Below, piece by piece: positions 20,372-41,455 of a stretch of DNA of 64,000 nucleotides. The stretch spans positions 248,001 to 312,000 of the forward strand of contig NZ_JACIGE010000001.1 of the NCBI RefSeq assembly GCF_014197755.1, given 5' to 3'. The DNA comes from Rhodocyclus tenuis. Its GTDB lineage: Bacteria > Pseudomonadota > Gammaproteobacteria > Burkholderiales > Rhodocyclaceae. The notes under the pieces were generated by a model. That model saw nothing but the letters and a program-made list of their open reading frames with translations. It did not search any database and had not been told where the DNA came from. Positions within the stretch are counted from its first letter, which is position 1, and each line of letters opens with the position of its first letter. The translations under genes were made by a program, and so were the position numbers.

Positions 20372-20988
20372 CCCAGGATCTCCTCAAACTTGGCGACGGC
20401 GCTCTTCGTGATCAGCACCTTCGGGAAACGGATGAGCGAGACCGGGTCGGTTTCGTTGACTTCGAGAACCAGCACGTTGGGCAGGTTGCGCGAAGCCAGG
20501 AAAACGTTCTCGTCGAGCGAATCGGTAATAACCAGCACCGACTCGTAGCCCATACCCTTGATCTTCTGCGCAAAGAGCTTGGTCTTCGGCGCTTCGATGT
20601 CGAGCGACTCGACCACTGCCAGCCGATCTTCGCGCGCCAGCTGCGAAAAGATCGACGCCATACCGGCGCGATACATCTTCTTGTTCAGCTTTTGCGAGAA
20701 ATTCTCGTCGGGAGAATTCGGGAAAGTGCGACCGCCCCCGCGCCACAGCGGCGAGGACGACATACCGGCACGCGCACGACCGGTGCCCTTCTGATTCCAC
20801 GGCTTGTGCGTCGTGTGGCTGACCTGTTCGCGATCCTTCTGCGCACGGTTGCCGCTACGGGCATTGGCCTGATAGGCAACGACGACCTGATGGATCAGCG
20901 CCTCGTTGTAGTCGCGACCGAACAGCACGTCGGACGCCGCCAGACGGCTCGACTCCTGCCCTTGTTCGTTGATGACCTTGAGTTCCAT
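20368..20988 (-). CDS. rplD: 50S ribosomal protein L4
   Basis: 206 residues. The tunnel loop is conserved ([30 protein letters not shown]). In E. coli L4 also represses the S10 operon; no equivalent leader can be recognised before rpsJ here. Its ATG overlaps the rplC stop as TAATG. Confidence 0.97.
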   Translation of the reverse strand: MELKVINEQGQESSRLAASDVLFGRDYNEALIHQVVVAYQANARSGNRAQKDREQVSHTTHKPWNQKGTGRARAGMSSSPLWRGGGRTFPNSPDENFSQKLNKKMYRAGMASIFSQLAREDRLAVVESLDIEAPKTKLFAQKIKGMGYESVLVITDSLDENVFLASRNLPNVLVLEVNETDPVSLIRFPKVLITKSAVAKFEEILG

Positions 20989-21632
20989 TATGCCCCCGCC
21001 TTGACTGCAGGACGCACGATCACATCCGACCCCTTGGAGCCGGGCACGGCGCCCTTGACCAACAACAGCTGACGCTCAACGTCGACACGAACGACTTCGA
21101 GGTTCTGCTGAGTACGACGCACGTCGCCGAGATGGCCAGCCATGCGCTTACCCGGGAAAACGCGACCCGGATCCTGCGCCATGCCGATGGAACCCGGCGC
21201 ATTGTGCGATACCGAGTTACCGTGCGAAGCACGTTGCGAGCTGAAGTGGTGACGCTTGATACCGCCAGCGAAACCCTTACCGATGCTCTGACCGGAAACG
21301 TCAACCTTCTGCCCGACGGCAAAGATGGTGACGCTGATCTGGTCGCCCGGCTTGAGCGCGGACAACTCTTCGGCAGAAACGGGGAATTCGCGCAGCACGT
21401 GACCGGCCTCAACACCCGCCTTGGCGAGGTGACCCGCGAGCGACTTGTTGACGCGGGAAGCGCGGCGTTGCCCGAAGGCAACCTGGACGGCGGCGTAGCC
21501 GTCGTTATCAGGCGTTTTGATCTGGGCGACGCGGTTGTTCGACACGTCGAGCACGGTTACCGGGACGGTGGCGCCGTCGTCGGTAAAGATGCGCGTCATG
21601 CCGACCTTGCGCCCAACAAGGCCTAGACTCAT
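20988..21632 (-). CDS. rplC: 50S ribosomal protein L3
   Basis: 214 residues from ATG 21632 ([19 protein letters not shown]). A 15-codon upstream extension includes the ribosome binding site and is rejected. The long loop reaching the peptidyl transferase centre is visible ([21 protein letters not shown], in outline). A 110-nt spacer with a promoter separates it from rpsJ. Confidence 0.97.
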   Translation of the reverse strand: MSLGLVGRKVGMTRIFTDDGATVPVTVLDVSNNRVAQIKTPDNDGYAAVQVAFGQRRASRVNKSLAGHLAKAGVEAGHVLREFPVSAEELSALKPGDQISVTIFAVGQKVDVSGQSIGKGFAGGIKRHHFSSQRASHGNSVSHNAPGSIGMAQDPGRVFPGKRMAGHLGDVRRTQQNLEVVRVDVERQLLLVKGAVPGSKGSDVIVRPAVKAGA

Positions 21633-21722
21633 TTTATTCTCCTCTTGCCGGCTGCGATTGGCCGGCGAGCGATGCAAGTCAAAATGGGCGGCGTCAACGA
21701 CGTCGCCCGGCGAAAGCGCGGA

Positions 21723-21751
21723 ATTATAGCCGCGAAACCTGCTTACTGCAA
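21723..21751 (-). promoter_or_regulatory. Internal S10-operon promoter between rpsJ and rplC
   Basis: On the minus strand: -35 TTGCAG (21746-21751), 17-nt spacer, -10 TATAAT (21723-21728). The -35 lies in the last codons of rpsJ and the spacer covers its TAA stop. Predicted start is near 21716, with an 84-nt leader to rplC. In E. coli the S10 promoter precedes rpsJ instead. Confidence 0.65.
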
Positions 21752-22054
21752 CTTGATCTCGACGTCCACGCCAGCGGGGAGGTCAAGCTTCATCAGCGCA
21801 TCAACCGTCTTTTCCGTCGGGTCGATGATGTCCATCAAGCGCAGATGGGTACGGATCTCGAACTGGTCGCGCGACGTCTTGTTGACGTGCGGCGAACGCA
21901 GAACGTCGAAGCGCTCGATGCGCGTCGGCAGCGGCACCGGACCACGGACGACAGCGCCGGTGCGCTTGGCGGTTTCGACGATTTCCTGAGCCGACTGGTC
22001 GATCAGGCGATAGTCGAAGGCCTTGAGGCGGATGCGGATTTTCTGGCTTTGCAT
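21743..22054 (-). CDS. rpsJ: 30S ribosomal protein S10 / NusE
   Basis: 103 residues starting [39 protein letters not shown] is the conserved loop (in outline). It is a 30S head protein that also links NusG and NusB to transcription antitermination. It lies 57 nt after tuf with a hairpin in the gap. Confidence 0.97.
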   Translation of the reverse strand: MQSQKIRIRLKAFDYRLIDQSAQEIVETAKRTGAVVRGPVPLPTRIERFDVLRSPHVNKTSRDQFEIRTHLRLMDIIDPTEKTVDALMKLDLPAGVDVEIKLQ

Positions 22055-22072
22055 GTCTTTTCCAAAGAGCGG

Positions 22073-22100
22073 GAGAGCGCCGCCATCTGACAGCGCTCTC
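22073..22100 (-). other. Stem-loop between tuf and rpsJ
   Basis: GAGAGCGC (22073-22080) pairs with GCGCTCTC (22093-22100) around 12 nt. There is no U-tract, so it is more likely an mRNA processing or stability element than a terminator. Confidence 0.55.
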
Positions 22101-22111
22101 GTGAGAAAGAA

Positions 22112-23302
<1,191 letters not shown>

Positions 23303-23326
23303 TTGGATTCCCTTGAATACTAATGA

Positions 23327-25420
<2,094 letters not shown>

Positions 25421-25461
25421 GTTGTCAGCCTTCGCTATAAAGAACGTTCGTCAAACGAGCA

Positions 25462-25932
25462 TCAGAAACGGTAATGCGCGAACGCCTTGTTCGCCTCAGC
25501 CATGCGGTGAACTTCGTCGCGCTTCTTGACTGCGCCGCCGCGGTTTTCCGCAGCTTCGAGCATTTCGGCAGCCAGACGCTGCCCCATCGACTTTTCGGAA
25601 CGCTTGCGCGCAGCTTCGCGCAACCAGCGCATGGCCAGCGCCATACGGCGGCTGGGACGGACTTCCACCGGCACCTGATAGTTGGCGCCGCCAACACGAC
25701 GGCTCTTTACTTCGACCAGCGGCTTGACGTTGCCGACCGCGGAGCCGAAAACCTCGAGCGGATCCTTGCCGCCCTTGGCAGCGATGATGTCGAAAGCACC
25801 ATAGACGATGCGCTCGGCAACCGACTTCTTGCCGCTCATCATGATGGTGTTAACAAACTTGGAGACGTCGACACTGCCGAACTTGGGATCGGGGAGAATA
25901 TCGCGCTTGGGTACTTCACGACGACGGGGCAT
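25462..25932 (-). CDS. rpsG: 30S ribosomal protein S7
   Basis: 156 residues starting [19 protein letters not shown]. The conserved [16 protein letters not shown] and C-terminal [17 protein letters not shown] are present. S7 nucleates the 30S head; in E. coli it regulates the str operon by binding the rpsL-rpsG spacer. Here that spacer is 89 nt and contains a GGCCGC/GCGGCC stem. Confidence 0.97.
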   Translation of the reverse strand: MPRRREVPKRDILPDPKFGSVDVSKFVNTIMMSGKKSVAERIVYGAFDIIAAKGGKDPLEVFGSAVGNVKPLVEVKSRRVGGANYQVPVEVRPSRRMALAMRWLREAARKRSEKSMGQRLAAEMLEAAENRGGAVKKRDEVHRMAEANKAFAHYRF

Positions 25933-26021
25933 GACAAACCTCTCTTAAAGATTCAGTTGAGGAGCAACGGAACGCACCCCTCCCGGCCGCCCAGACGAGC
26001 GGCCACTTACTAAAGCAGCGA

Positions 26022-26399
26022 TCAGGCTGCTTTCGGACGCTTGGCGCCGTACTTGGAACGCGACTGCTTACGATCCTTGACGCCTTGCGTATCGAGCGAA
26101 CCGCGCACGGTGTGGTAACGCACACCCGGCAAATCCTTGACACGACCGCCGCGGATCAGCACAACCGAGTGCTCCTGCAGGTTGTGGCCCTCACCGCCGA
26201 TATACGAAATCACCTCGAAGCCGTTGGTCAGACGAACCTTGCACACCTTACGCAGTGCGGAGTTCGGCTTCTTCGGCGTCGTCGTGTAGACGCGCGTGCA
26301 AACGCCACGCTTCTGCGGGCAGTTTTCCAGCGCAGGCACCTTGCTCTTGCTGCGCACAAGCGTACGCGGCTTGCGTACGAGCTGGTTAATGGTCGGCAT
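26022..26399 (-). CDS. rpsL: 30S ribosomal protein S12
   Basis: 125 residues from ATG 26399 ([13 protein letters not shown]). An upstream extension of the frame reaches into the leader hairpin and is rejected. The decoding-centre loops [13 protein letters not shown] and [13 protein letters not shown] have the wild-type, streptomycin-sensitive lysines. It is the first gene of the str operon, with its own promoter at 26540-26568. Confidence 0.98.
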   Translation of the reverse strand: MPTINQLVRKPRTLVRSKSKVPALENCPQKRGVCTRVYTTTPKKPNSALRKVCKVRLTNGFEVISYIGGEGHNLQEHSVVLIRGGRVKDLPGVRYHTVRGSLDTQGVKDRKQSRSKYGAKRPKAA

Positions 26400-26452
26400 A
26401 ATCTCTTCCAAAATCACGTTCGCGGCAACGACCGTCACCGCGAAAACGCTGC

Positions 26453-26484
26453 AAAAAACCAAGGCGGACCAAAGGCCGCCTTGG
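26453..26484 (-). terminator. Terminator/attenuator in the rpsL leader
   Basis: CCAAGGCGG (26459-26467) pairs with CCGCCTTGG (26476-26484), 8-nt loop. Read on the minus strand the stem is followed at once by T6 (26458-26453). It has the form of a strong intrinsic terminator. It lies after rpoC, but also downstream of the rpsL promoter, so it can act as both the rpoBC terminator and an attenuator of the str operon. Confidence 0.85.
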
Positions 26485-26539
26485 CGATTATCCAGTCACG
26501 GGCGGAGCGAATGGACGCACCCGCCAATAAAGACCGGCG

Positions 26540-26564
26540 ATTCTATGGCTTATCAAGCCCAGAG

Positions 26565-26568
<4 letters not shown>
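26540..26568 (-). promoter_or_regulatory. Promoter of the str operon (rpsL)
   Basis: On the minus strand: -35 TTGACT (26563-26568), 17-nt spacer, -10 TAGAAT (26540-26545). The -35 hexamer overlaps the rpoC stop codon (26565-26567). The predicted start near 26533 leaves a leader of about 134 nt that must cross the hairpin at 26459-26484. Confidence 0.8.
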
Positions 26569-30794
<4,226 letters not shown>

Positions 30795-30829
30795 CTTTCA
30801 CTCCGTCCGGGGTGAGAATTCCGAATGTC

Positions 30830-30888
30830 GGAACGGCGCCACTCCGATACTGCGCCGTTCCCGGTGCCGCCGCGTTGCCGCGGCGGCA
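30830..30888 (-). other. Two perfect 10-bp hairpins in the rpoB-rpoC spacer
   Basis: GGAACGGCGC (30830-30839) pairs with GCGCCGTTCC (30852-30861). TGCCGCCGCG (30865-30874) pairs with CGCGGCGGCA (30879-30888), which on the minus-strand RNA closes a GCAA (GNRA-type) tetraloop. Neither has a U-tract. They probably protect, process or space the rpoBC messenger. Confidence 0.75.
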
Positions 30889-30902
30889 GGCCTTGCTCGC
30901 TA

Positions 30903-35183
<4,281 letters not shown>

Positions 35184-35482
35184 GGTCGCTCCGAGCTTGA
35201 AAAGCAAAAATCCTGAATTGCACACCGTCGCAGGATGTCGATCCTGCACCGGTCCGCAGCGGACAAACGAGAGGGCTCTGGAAGGAAAAACTGCCCGCCT
35301 GCAAAGCCTCGGCTCAAGGCCGGAAAGCGTCAGACGGCGCCGTCATCCATTGGCGCTCGCGTTTGTCTGCTACCTGTGCGTCGACAGCTTCGCGACGCGC
35401 TAATTGCTGCAACGAACGTGTTTCAACAAAGCGCAAGCGGGCCGGCGACCAAAAGCCGCCGGCCCGCCATGCGGAGGTGCAA
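35184..35482 (-). promoter_or_regulatory. rplL-rpoB spacer with attenuator-like hairpin
   Basis: 299 nt without a gene. GCGGGCCGGCG (35437-35447) pairs with CGCCGGCCCGC (35457-35467), an 11-bp stem just after rplL followed only by a weak U-rich stretch. Nearer to rpoB are GCAGGAT/ATCCTGC (35230-35247) and GTCCGC/GCGGAC (35252-35264). In E. coli this spacer holds a partial terminator and an RNase III site, and a similar role is inferred. No convincing promoter was found. Confidence 0.6.
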
Positions 35483-35854
35483 TTACTTGACCTCGACCTT
35501 CGCGCCAGCGGCTTCGAGCAGCTTCTTCAGTGCTTCGGCGTCGGCCTTGGAAATGGCTTCCTTGACGGGCTTCGGCGCGCCGTCGACCAGATCCTTGGCT
35601 TCCTTCAGACCAAGGCCGGTGGCTGCACGAACGACCTTGATGACTTCAACCTTCTTCTCGCCGACGCCAGCGAGGATGACGGTGAATTCGGTCTGTTCTT
35701 CGACCGGAGCGGCGGCAGCGGCGCCCGGAGCGGCAACGGCCAGCGAGGCGGCAGAAACGCCAAACTTCTCTTCGAACGCCTTGACCAGATCGTTCAGTTC
35801 GAGGACCGTCAGATTGCCGACGGCGTCAAGGATGTCTTCTTTGCTGATAGCCAT
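35483..35854 (-). CDS. rplL: 50S ribosomal protein L7/L12
   Basis: 123 residues. The N-terminal dimerisation region ([20 protein letters not shown]), an Ala/Gly hinge (about 37-52) and the C-terminal factor-binding domain ([20 protein letters not shown]) are all present. It forms the flexible stalk bound to L10 and recruits elongation factors. It lies 73 nt after rplJ. Confidence 0.98.
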   Translation of the reverse strand: MAISKEDILDAVGNLTVLELNDLVKAFEEKFGVSAASLAVAAPGAAAAAPVEEQTEFTVILAGVGEKKVEVIKVVRAATGLGLKEAKDLVDGAPKPVKEAISKADAEALKKLLEAAGAKVEVK

Positions 35855-35927
35855 AATCGATTAACTCCTGATAACTTGAATCTTGAAAAAAGTCTGAATG
35901 CGAAACGTATTCGCCAAACGCTCAGGC

Positions 35928-36473
35928 TCAGGCCTCTGCCGAAGCTGCCTCTGCCGGTGCTGCTTCGGCAGGAGCTTCTGCGGCCGGCGCCGTGCGCTGC
36001 TCGGCGAGAGCAGCCAGCGCGCGGGCAAAGCTCGATACCGGCGCCTGCATGACGCCGATAAGACGTGCCAGCAGCTCTTCGCGGCTCGGGATCGAAGCAA
36101 GCGCCTGAACGCCGGCCTTGTCGAGCACGTTACCGCTGTAGCAACCCGCCTTCAGCACCAGTTTGTCGTTGGTTTTCGCGAAATCGCTGAGCACCTTCGC
36201 TGCCGCGACCGGATCTTCGGAAATGCTGTAGATCAGGGCGCCAGACATATGCTCGGCCAAGGCGGCGAACTGGGTGTCCGCCACTGCGCGCCGAACGAGG
36301 GTGTTCTTCAGTACGCGCAAATAAACGCCCGACTTGCGTGCCTGGGCGCGCAAACGGGTCAGATCGCCGACGGCGAGCCCGCTATACACGGCCAGAACGA
36401 TCGTCTGGGCGCTGGCCACCTTCACCGATACTTCGGCTACGACGGCCTTCTTTTCATCTAGGTTAAGACCCAC
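35928..36473 (-). CDS. rplJ: 50S ribosomal protein L10
   Basis: 181 residues, starting at GTG 36473 with GGAGG 7 nt upstream. [16 protein letters not shown] and [12 protein letters not shown] are typical of L10. The tail from about 163 is Ala/Glu/Pro-rich. It anchors L7/L12 dimers to 23S rRNA. The 292-nt region upstream is a structured leader where L10 is expected to repress its own translation. Confidence 0.97.
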   Translation of the reverse strand: MGLNLDEKKAVVAEVSVKVASAQTIVLAVYSGLAVGDLTRLRAQARKSGVYLRVLKNTLVRRAVADTQFAALAEHMSGALIYSISEDPVAAAKVLSDFAKTNDKLVLKAGCYSGNVLDKAGVQALASIPSREELLARLIGVMQAPVSSFARALAALAEQRTAPAAEAPAEAAPAEAASAEA

Positions 36474-36489
36474 GGGCCTGTCCTCCTAT

Positions 36490-36700
36490 CAAGTCCACAC
36501 ACGACGCATCCGGCTGGATACGCCGCACCCACGGCGACCTGGATCAGGAGCGCCACCGCCGCCCTTGCGGGCGTCAGCGAAAAATCCTGTTCGGGGTACA
36601 CCGTCTGCGCAGGTCGCTTGCGCGCTTAAGCTTCTGGAGGGCGAACTGCAAAACCCTCCTGAAACGCCTGCGGTCTTTGACGATCCGCCGTTTCTGCCAA
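36490..36700 (-). promoter_or_regulatory. Probable L10 leader (rplJ autoregulatory RNA)
   Basis: The 292-nt rplA-rplJ spacer (36474-36765) has no gene. It contains GGAGGG (36636-36641)/CCCTCC (36654-36659) and a stem CGCCC/GGGCG with a GCAA loop in the minus-strand RNA (36560-36573). The site, size and paired elements agree with the known L10 leader family bound by L10-(L12)4. The exact limits are a guess. Confidence 0.5.
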
Positions 36701-36765
36701 CGAGCAGAAGCGACGGCCCAAAGTACTTTGGCACGGCAGCTTGCGCCACCGTGCCCACATTACTG

Positions 36766-37461
36766 TTACGCCTGCAAGCTGGCGATGTCGACCCGGACGC
36801 CCGGACCCATCGTGCTCGACACGGCGATCTTCTTCAGATACTGGCCCTTGGCAGTGGCCGGCTTGGCCTTGCTCAGTGCATCGACCAGCGCCTTCAGGTT
36901 TTCCTGCAGCTTGTCGACCTCAAACGATGCACGACCAATGGTGCAATGAATGATGCCGCCCTTGTCGGTGCGGTACTGCACCTGACCAGCCTTGGCGTTG
37001 CGCACGGCGGTAACGACATCCATCGTCACGGTGCCGACCTTCGGGTTCGGCATCAGGCCGCGTGGGCCGAGGATTTGGCCGAGCTGACCGACGACGCGCA
37101 TCGCGTCCGGCGTGGCGATGACCACGTCGAAATTGAGGTTGCCTTCCTTGACCTGGGCGGCGAGATCGTCAAAACCGACGATGTCGGCGCCGGCGCCGCG
37201 TGCCGCTTCAGCCTTGTCGCCCTGGGCGAACACAGCGACGCGAACCGACTTGCCGGTACCGGCCGGCAGCACGACCGAGCCGCGAACGAGCTGGTCCGAC
37301 TTGCGTGCGTCGATACCGAGATTGACGGCGACGTCGATCGACTCGTCGAACTTGGCGGTTGCCGCTTCCTTGGCCAGCGTCAGCGCTTCGGCGATGGCGT
37401 AGTTGCGGTTACGGTCGATCTTGCCCTTGAGGGCTTGTTGACGCTTGCTCAAAGCGGCCAT
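36766..37461 (-). CDS. rplA: 50S ribosomal protein L1
   Basis: 231 residues with [20 protein letters not shown] and [15 protein letters not shown], both diagnostic. It forms the L1 stalk that handles deacylated tRNA and usually represses the rplK-rplA messenger. It lies 1 nt after rplK. Confidence 0.97.
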   Translation of the reverse strand: MAALSKRQQALKGKIDRNRNYAIAEALTLAKEAATAKFDESIDVAVNLGIDARKSDQLVRGSVVLPAGTGKSVRVAVFAQGDKAEAARGAGADIVGFDDLAAQVKEGNLNFDVVIATPDAMRVVGQLGQILGPRGLMPNPKVGTVTMDVVTAVRNAKAGQVQYRTDKGGIIHCTIGRASFEVDKLQENLKALVDALSKAKPATAKGQYLKKIAVSSTMGPGVRVDIASLQA

Positions 37462-37462
37462 T

Positions 37463-37894
37463 TCACAGCCCCTCCACGGTAATGCCCATCGAACGGGCGC
37501 TGCCGGCGATCGTGCGCACGGCCGCGTCCAGATCGGCGGCGGTCAGATCGGGCATCTTGCTCTTGGCAATGTCTTCGCACTGCGCGCGCGTCAGCTTGCC
37601 GACCTTGTCGGTATGCGGTTTTGCGCTACCCTTTTGCACGCCCGCGGCCTTCTTGATCAGCACCGTGGCGGGCGGCGTCTTCATGATGAAGGTGAAGCTC
37701 TTGTCCGCGAAAGCGGTGATCACCACCGGGATCGGCAGACCGGGTTCAAGGCCTTGCGTCTGGGCATTGAACGCCTTGCAGAATTCCATGATGTTCAGAC
37801 CGCGCTGACCGAGCGCGGGGCCGATCGGGGGCGACGGATTCGCCTTGCCGGCGGGCACTTGCAGCTTGATAAAGCCGACGATTTTCTTTGCCAC
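37463..37894 (-). CDS. rplK: 50S ribosomal protein L11
   Basis: 143 residues from GTG 37894, preceded by AGGAG at 8 nt spacing. Using the GTG gives the expected [20 protein letters not shown]; the first ATG of the open frame is 38 codons upstream inside the nusG spacer and is rejected. The Pro-rich [16 protein letters not shown] forms the thiostrepton/GTPase-centre domain. L11 is also needed for RelA activation. Confidence 0.95.
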   Translation of the reverse strand: MAKKIVGFIKLQVPAGKANPSPPIGPALGQRGLNIMEFCKAFNAQTQGLEPGLPIPVVITAFADKSFTFIMKTPPATVLIKKAAGVQKGSAKPHTDKVGKLTRAQCEDIAKSKMPDLTAADLDAAVRTIAGSARSMGITVEGL

Positions 37895-38021
37895 GTTAAA
37901 AGCTCCTGTAAATGGGTGCGAACGCGCCGTTACCGACGCTCCCCCAACAACGATTGCGGCCCACGGACCGCATTGCGATGCTGCCGACGCAACTGACGCC
38001 GGCAGCAACCTGGCCGAAAAA
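37895..38021 (-). promoter_or_regulatory. nusG-rplK spacer, candidate L1-controlled leader
   Basis: 127 nt with no gene. GCTGCCG (37980-37986) pairs with CGGCAGC (38000-38006), 13-nt loop. The rplK-rplA leader is where L1 represses translation in other bacteria. The L1-binding structure itself was not identified, so the role is inferred from position. Confidence 0.35.
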
Positions 38022-38555
38022 TCAGGACTTCTCGACCTGGCTGAACTCCAGCTCGACCGGCGTCGCCCGACCGAAAATGGTCACGGAGACACGCAGGCGA
38101 TTCTTTTCGTAATTGACGTCCTCGACCGAGCCATGGAAATCCGTGAACGGACCTTCCTTGACGCGAACGACCTCGCCCGGCTCGAACAGAACCTTGGGGC
38201 GCGGTTTTTCGACGCCTTCCTGCATTTGCTGCATGATCTTCGCCACTTCCTTTTCGGAAATCGGCGTCGGCTTGTTGGCAGCACCACCAACAAAACCGGT
38301 GACTTTCGGCGTGCTCTTGACCAGGTGCCAGGAGTCGTCGTTCATTTCCATTTCGACGAGCACATAACCGGGAAAGAACTTCCGCTCGGTAATGCTCTTC
38401 TGGCCGCCCTTCAACTCGACGACTTCCTCAACCGGCACCAGAATGCGGCCGAACTTGTCCTGCATCCCCTGACGGGCGACGCGGTCGATCAGCGCACGCT
38501 GCACGCTCTTTTCAAAACCGGAATAGGCGTGTACCACATACCAGCGCATGCTCAT
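38022..38555 (-). CDS. nusG: Transcription termination/antitermination factor NusG
   Basis: 177 residues from ATG 38555 ([20 protein letters not shown]), overlapping the secE stop as ATGA. The NGN domain ends with GFVGG, and the KOW domain contains [19 protein letters not shown]. NusG binds RNA polymerase, suppresses pausing and links it to Rho or to S10 on the ribosome. Confidence 0.97.
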   Translation of the reverse strand: MSMRWYVVHAYSGFEKSVQRALIDRVARQGMQDKFGRILVPVEEVVELKGGQKSITERKFFPGYVLVEMEMNDDSWHLVKSTPKVTGFVGGAANKPTPISEKEVAKIMQQMQEGVEKPRPKVLFEPGEVVRVKEGPFTDFHGSVEDVNYEKNRLRVSVTIFGRATPVELEFSQVEKS

Positions 38556-38905
38556 GATTTTTTCCATCCAAGAACCACGTCGTACAACAGCCACTCGAGA
38601 CTCTTGTCGGCGAGCCAGAGGAAAAGCGCCATAACCACGACGAATGCGAAGACCATGCCGGTCGTCTGCAGCGTTTCCTTGCGTGACGGCCAGACGACCT
38701 TGCGTGCCTCGTTGACCGCTTCCTTCGAAAAATCGAAAAACTGACGTCCGGGCTCGGTCGCCCGAGCGGTCGCCGCCGCCGCTGCCAGACCGGCCAGCAC
38801 TGCGAGCACACGAACGATCAGCGCCTGCTCGCCGAGCAGGTAAAAGCCGGCTACGCCAGCAGCAAGCAGGGCTAGCGCCAGCGCGAACTTGAGTTTGTCG
38901 GCCAT
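38552..38905 (-). CDS. secE: SecE subunit of the Sec translocon
   Basis: 117 residues from ATG 38905 ([11 protein letters not shown]), with three hydrophobic segments as in the proteobacterial form. The conserved amphipathic part [17 protein letters not shown] precedes the last membrane helix. The open frame extends upstream into the tRNA-Trp gene, which is rejected. It clamps SecY in the inner membrane. Confidence 0.97.
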   Translation of the reverse strand: MADKLKFALALALLAAGVAGFYLLGEQALIVRVLAVLAGLAAAAATARATEPGRQFFDFSKEAVNEARKVVWPSRKETLQTTGMVFAFVVVMALFLWLADKSLEWLLYDVVLGWKKS

Positions 38906-38926
38906 TTCTTCAGCTTTGGTGATGTA

Positions 38927-39002
38927 TGGCAGGGGCAGAGGGAATCGAACCCCCAACCTTCGGTTTTGGAGACCGACGCTCTGCCAGTTGAGCTATACCC
39001 CT
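38927..39002 (-). tRNA. trnW: tRNA-Trp (anticodon CCA)
   Basis: 76 nt with an encoded 3' CCA. Acceptor AGGGGTA pairs with TGCCCCT, the anticodon loop reads CTCCAAA, and the T-loop is TTCGATT. It lies between tuf copy 2 and secE, the typical place in betaproteobacteria. Confidence 0.97.
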
Positions 39003-39059
39003 GCGGCAGAGACTACCAGAGCGGCCTTGCACCGACCACCCTGGCGTCATAAAGCTGCT

Positions 39060-40250
<1,191 letters not shown>

Positions 40251-40299
40251 TTCGCTACCTCAAAACGTTAGAAGTAAAAAATCTTCGGCGCCAGAGCCG

Positions 40300-40374
40300 T
40301 GGTGCCCATGGGCAGGATTGAACTGCCGGCCTCTCCCTTACCAAGGGAGTGCTCTGCCACTGAGCTACATGGGC
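40300..40374 (-). tRNA. trnT: tRNA-Thr (anticodon GGT)
   Basis: 75 nt including CCA. Acceptor GCCCATG pairs with CATGGGC. The anticodon stem CTCCC/GGGAG holds the loop TTGGTAA, and the T-loop is TTCAATC. It is 49 nt upstream of tuf copy 2 and in the same transcript. Confidence 0.97.
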
Positions 40375-40417
40375 GCTCTTGCCTTGTTGTCGCCTGAAGC
40401 AATTTTCAGCCGCAGCG

Positions 40418-40491
40418 TGGAGCGGGTGAAGGGAATCGAACCCTCGTCTTAAGCTTGGAAGGCTTCAGCTCTACCATTGAGCTACACCCGC
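40418..40491 (-). tRNA. trnG: tRNA-Gly (anticodon TCC)
   Basis: 74 nt including CCA. Acceptor GCGGGTG pairs with CACCCGC, the anticodon loop reads CTTCCAA, the T-loop TTCGATT. It lies between the Tyr and Thr tRNAs. Confidence 0.97.
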
Positions 40492-40543
40492 TAAACCGCA
40501 ACCCGCGACACGATCGACCGCCGCTGAACGCAGCGGCTTTGTT

Positions 40544-40628
40544 TGGTGGAGGGAGAAGGATTCGAACCTTCGAAGGCAGAGCCGTCAGATTTACAGTCTG
40601 ATCCCTTTGACCGCTCGGGAATCCCTCC
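40544..40628 (-). tRNA. trnY: tRNA-Tyr (anticodon GTA)
   Basis: 85 nt with CCA and the long variable arm of class II tRNAs. Acceptor GGAGGGA pairs with TCCCTCC, and the anticodon loop reads CTGTAAA. It is the first gene of the tRNA-tuf-secE-nusG unit, starting about 9 nt from the predicted transcription start. Confidence 0.97.
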
Positions 40629-40643
40629 AGCCCGGAACAAAAA

Positions 40644-40672
40644 ATTCTGACGCCCCAGCGAAGGATTGTCAA
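40644..40672 (-). promoter_or_regulatory. Promoter of the tRNA-tuf-secE-nusG unit
   Basis: On the minus strand: consensus -35 TTGACA (40667-40672), 17-nt spacer, -10 CAGAAT (40644-40649), start near 40637. The GC-rich stretch GCTGGGGCGT lies within the spacer. A perfect -35 directly before a tRNA gene fits a strong, growth-rate-regulated promoter. Confidence 0.8.
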
Positions 40673-40792
40673 ACTGTTTTTTCCAGCCGGCGCGCAGTAT
40701 AGCAGAAAGCCTTCCGGATACCAGTACCCGCTCAAGAAAATCTTTGCCGCGCAGCGTAGAATCGTTGCCCCGACTGATCGCGGAGATCGAGA

Positions 40793-41455
40793 ATGCAAAC
40801 ATCCACTGCCACACCCGATGAAGGCGGCGATATCAAATCATGCGTACGGCAGGCGTTAAGTGCCGGTCCTGTGCCTGAAACGGCGCTGGCGGCCATTTTT
40901 CTCGCGGCGCGCACGCATGCGCGCTGGACAGCGCGGCCGGTTGCCGACGAAATCCTTCAGTTCGCCTATGAACTTGCGCGCATGGCGCCAACGGCGGCCA
41001 ATTGTCAGCCTCTGCGCATCGTCTTCGTGCGCTCGGCCGAGGCCAAAGCGCGACTGTTGCCGGCGCTGGCGCCGGGCAACGTCGACAAGACGCTGAGTGC
41101 ACCGGTGACGGCGATCCTCGCTTGGGACACGCGTTTCTACGAACTGTTGCCGAAGCTGTTCCCGCACACCGATGCGCGCGCCTGGTATGCCGGCGACGAC
41201 AAAGCGGCACTCGCCCACGAAACCGCGTTCCGCAGCGCCAGCCTGCAGGCAGCGTACTTCATTCTCGCGGCGCGCGCGCTCGGCCTCGACTGTGGCCCGA
41301 TGTCGGGATTCGACAACGCCACCGTCGACCGCGAGTTCTTTGCCGACGGGCGCTTCCGCTCCAACTTTCTGTGCAACCTCGGTTACGGCGACGCTTCGGC
41401 GCTGCACCCGCGCAGTCCGCGCCTCGACTTCGCCGAGGCGTGCGCGATCCTATGA
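40793..41455 (+). CDS. rutE: RutE-like nitroreductase (malonic semialdehyde reductase family)
   Basis: 220 residues. TAANCQPLRIVFVRS, GNVDKTLSAPVTAI and ALGLDCGPMSGFDN match the RutE subgroup of FMN nitroreductases, which reduces malonic semialdehyde to 3-hydroxypropionate in uracil breakdown. None of the other rut genes is nearby, and the gene overlaps a D-lactate dehydrogenase-type gene by ATGA, so a different aldehyde or general reductase role is possible. It is divergent from the tRNA promoter. Confidence 0.8.
   Translation: MQTSTATPDEGGDIKSCVRQALSAGPVPETALAAIFLAARTHARWTARPVADEILQFAYELARMAPTAANCQPLRIVFVRSAEAKARLLPALAPGNVDKTLSAPVTAILAWDTRFYELLPKLFPHTDARAWYAGDDKAALAHETAFRSASLQAAYFILAARALGLDCGPMSGFDNATVDREFFADGRFRSNFLCNLGYGDASALHPRSPRLDFAEACAIL

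Noticed and set aside
35855-35927. Terminator between rplJ and rplL
   Set aside because: A 5-bp GCGAA/TTCGC stem and a T6 run are present but separated by about 10 nt, so they do not form an intrinsic terminator.
41002-41451. N-terminal extension of the DLD-type dehydrogenase across rutE
   Set aside because: The extra 150 residues are an out-of-frame reading of rutE, Arg/Ala-rich and unlike the family. ATG 41452 gives the expected start.
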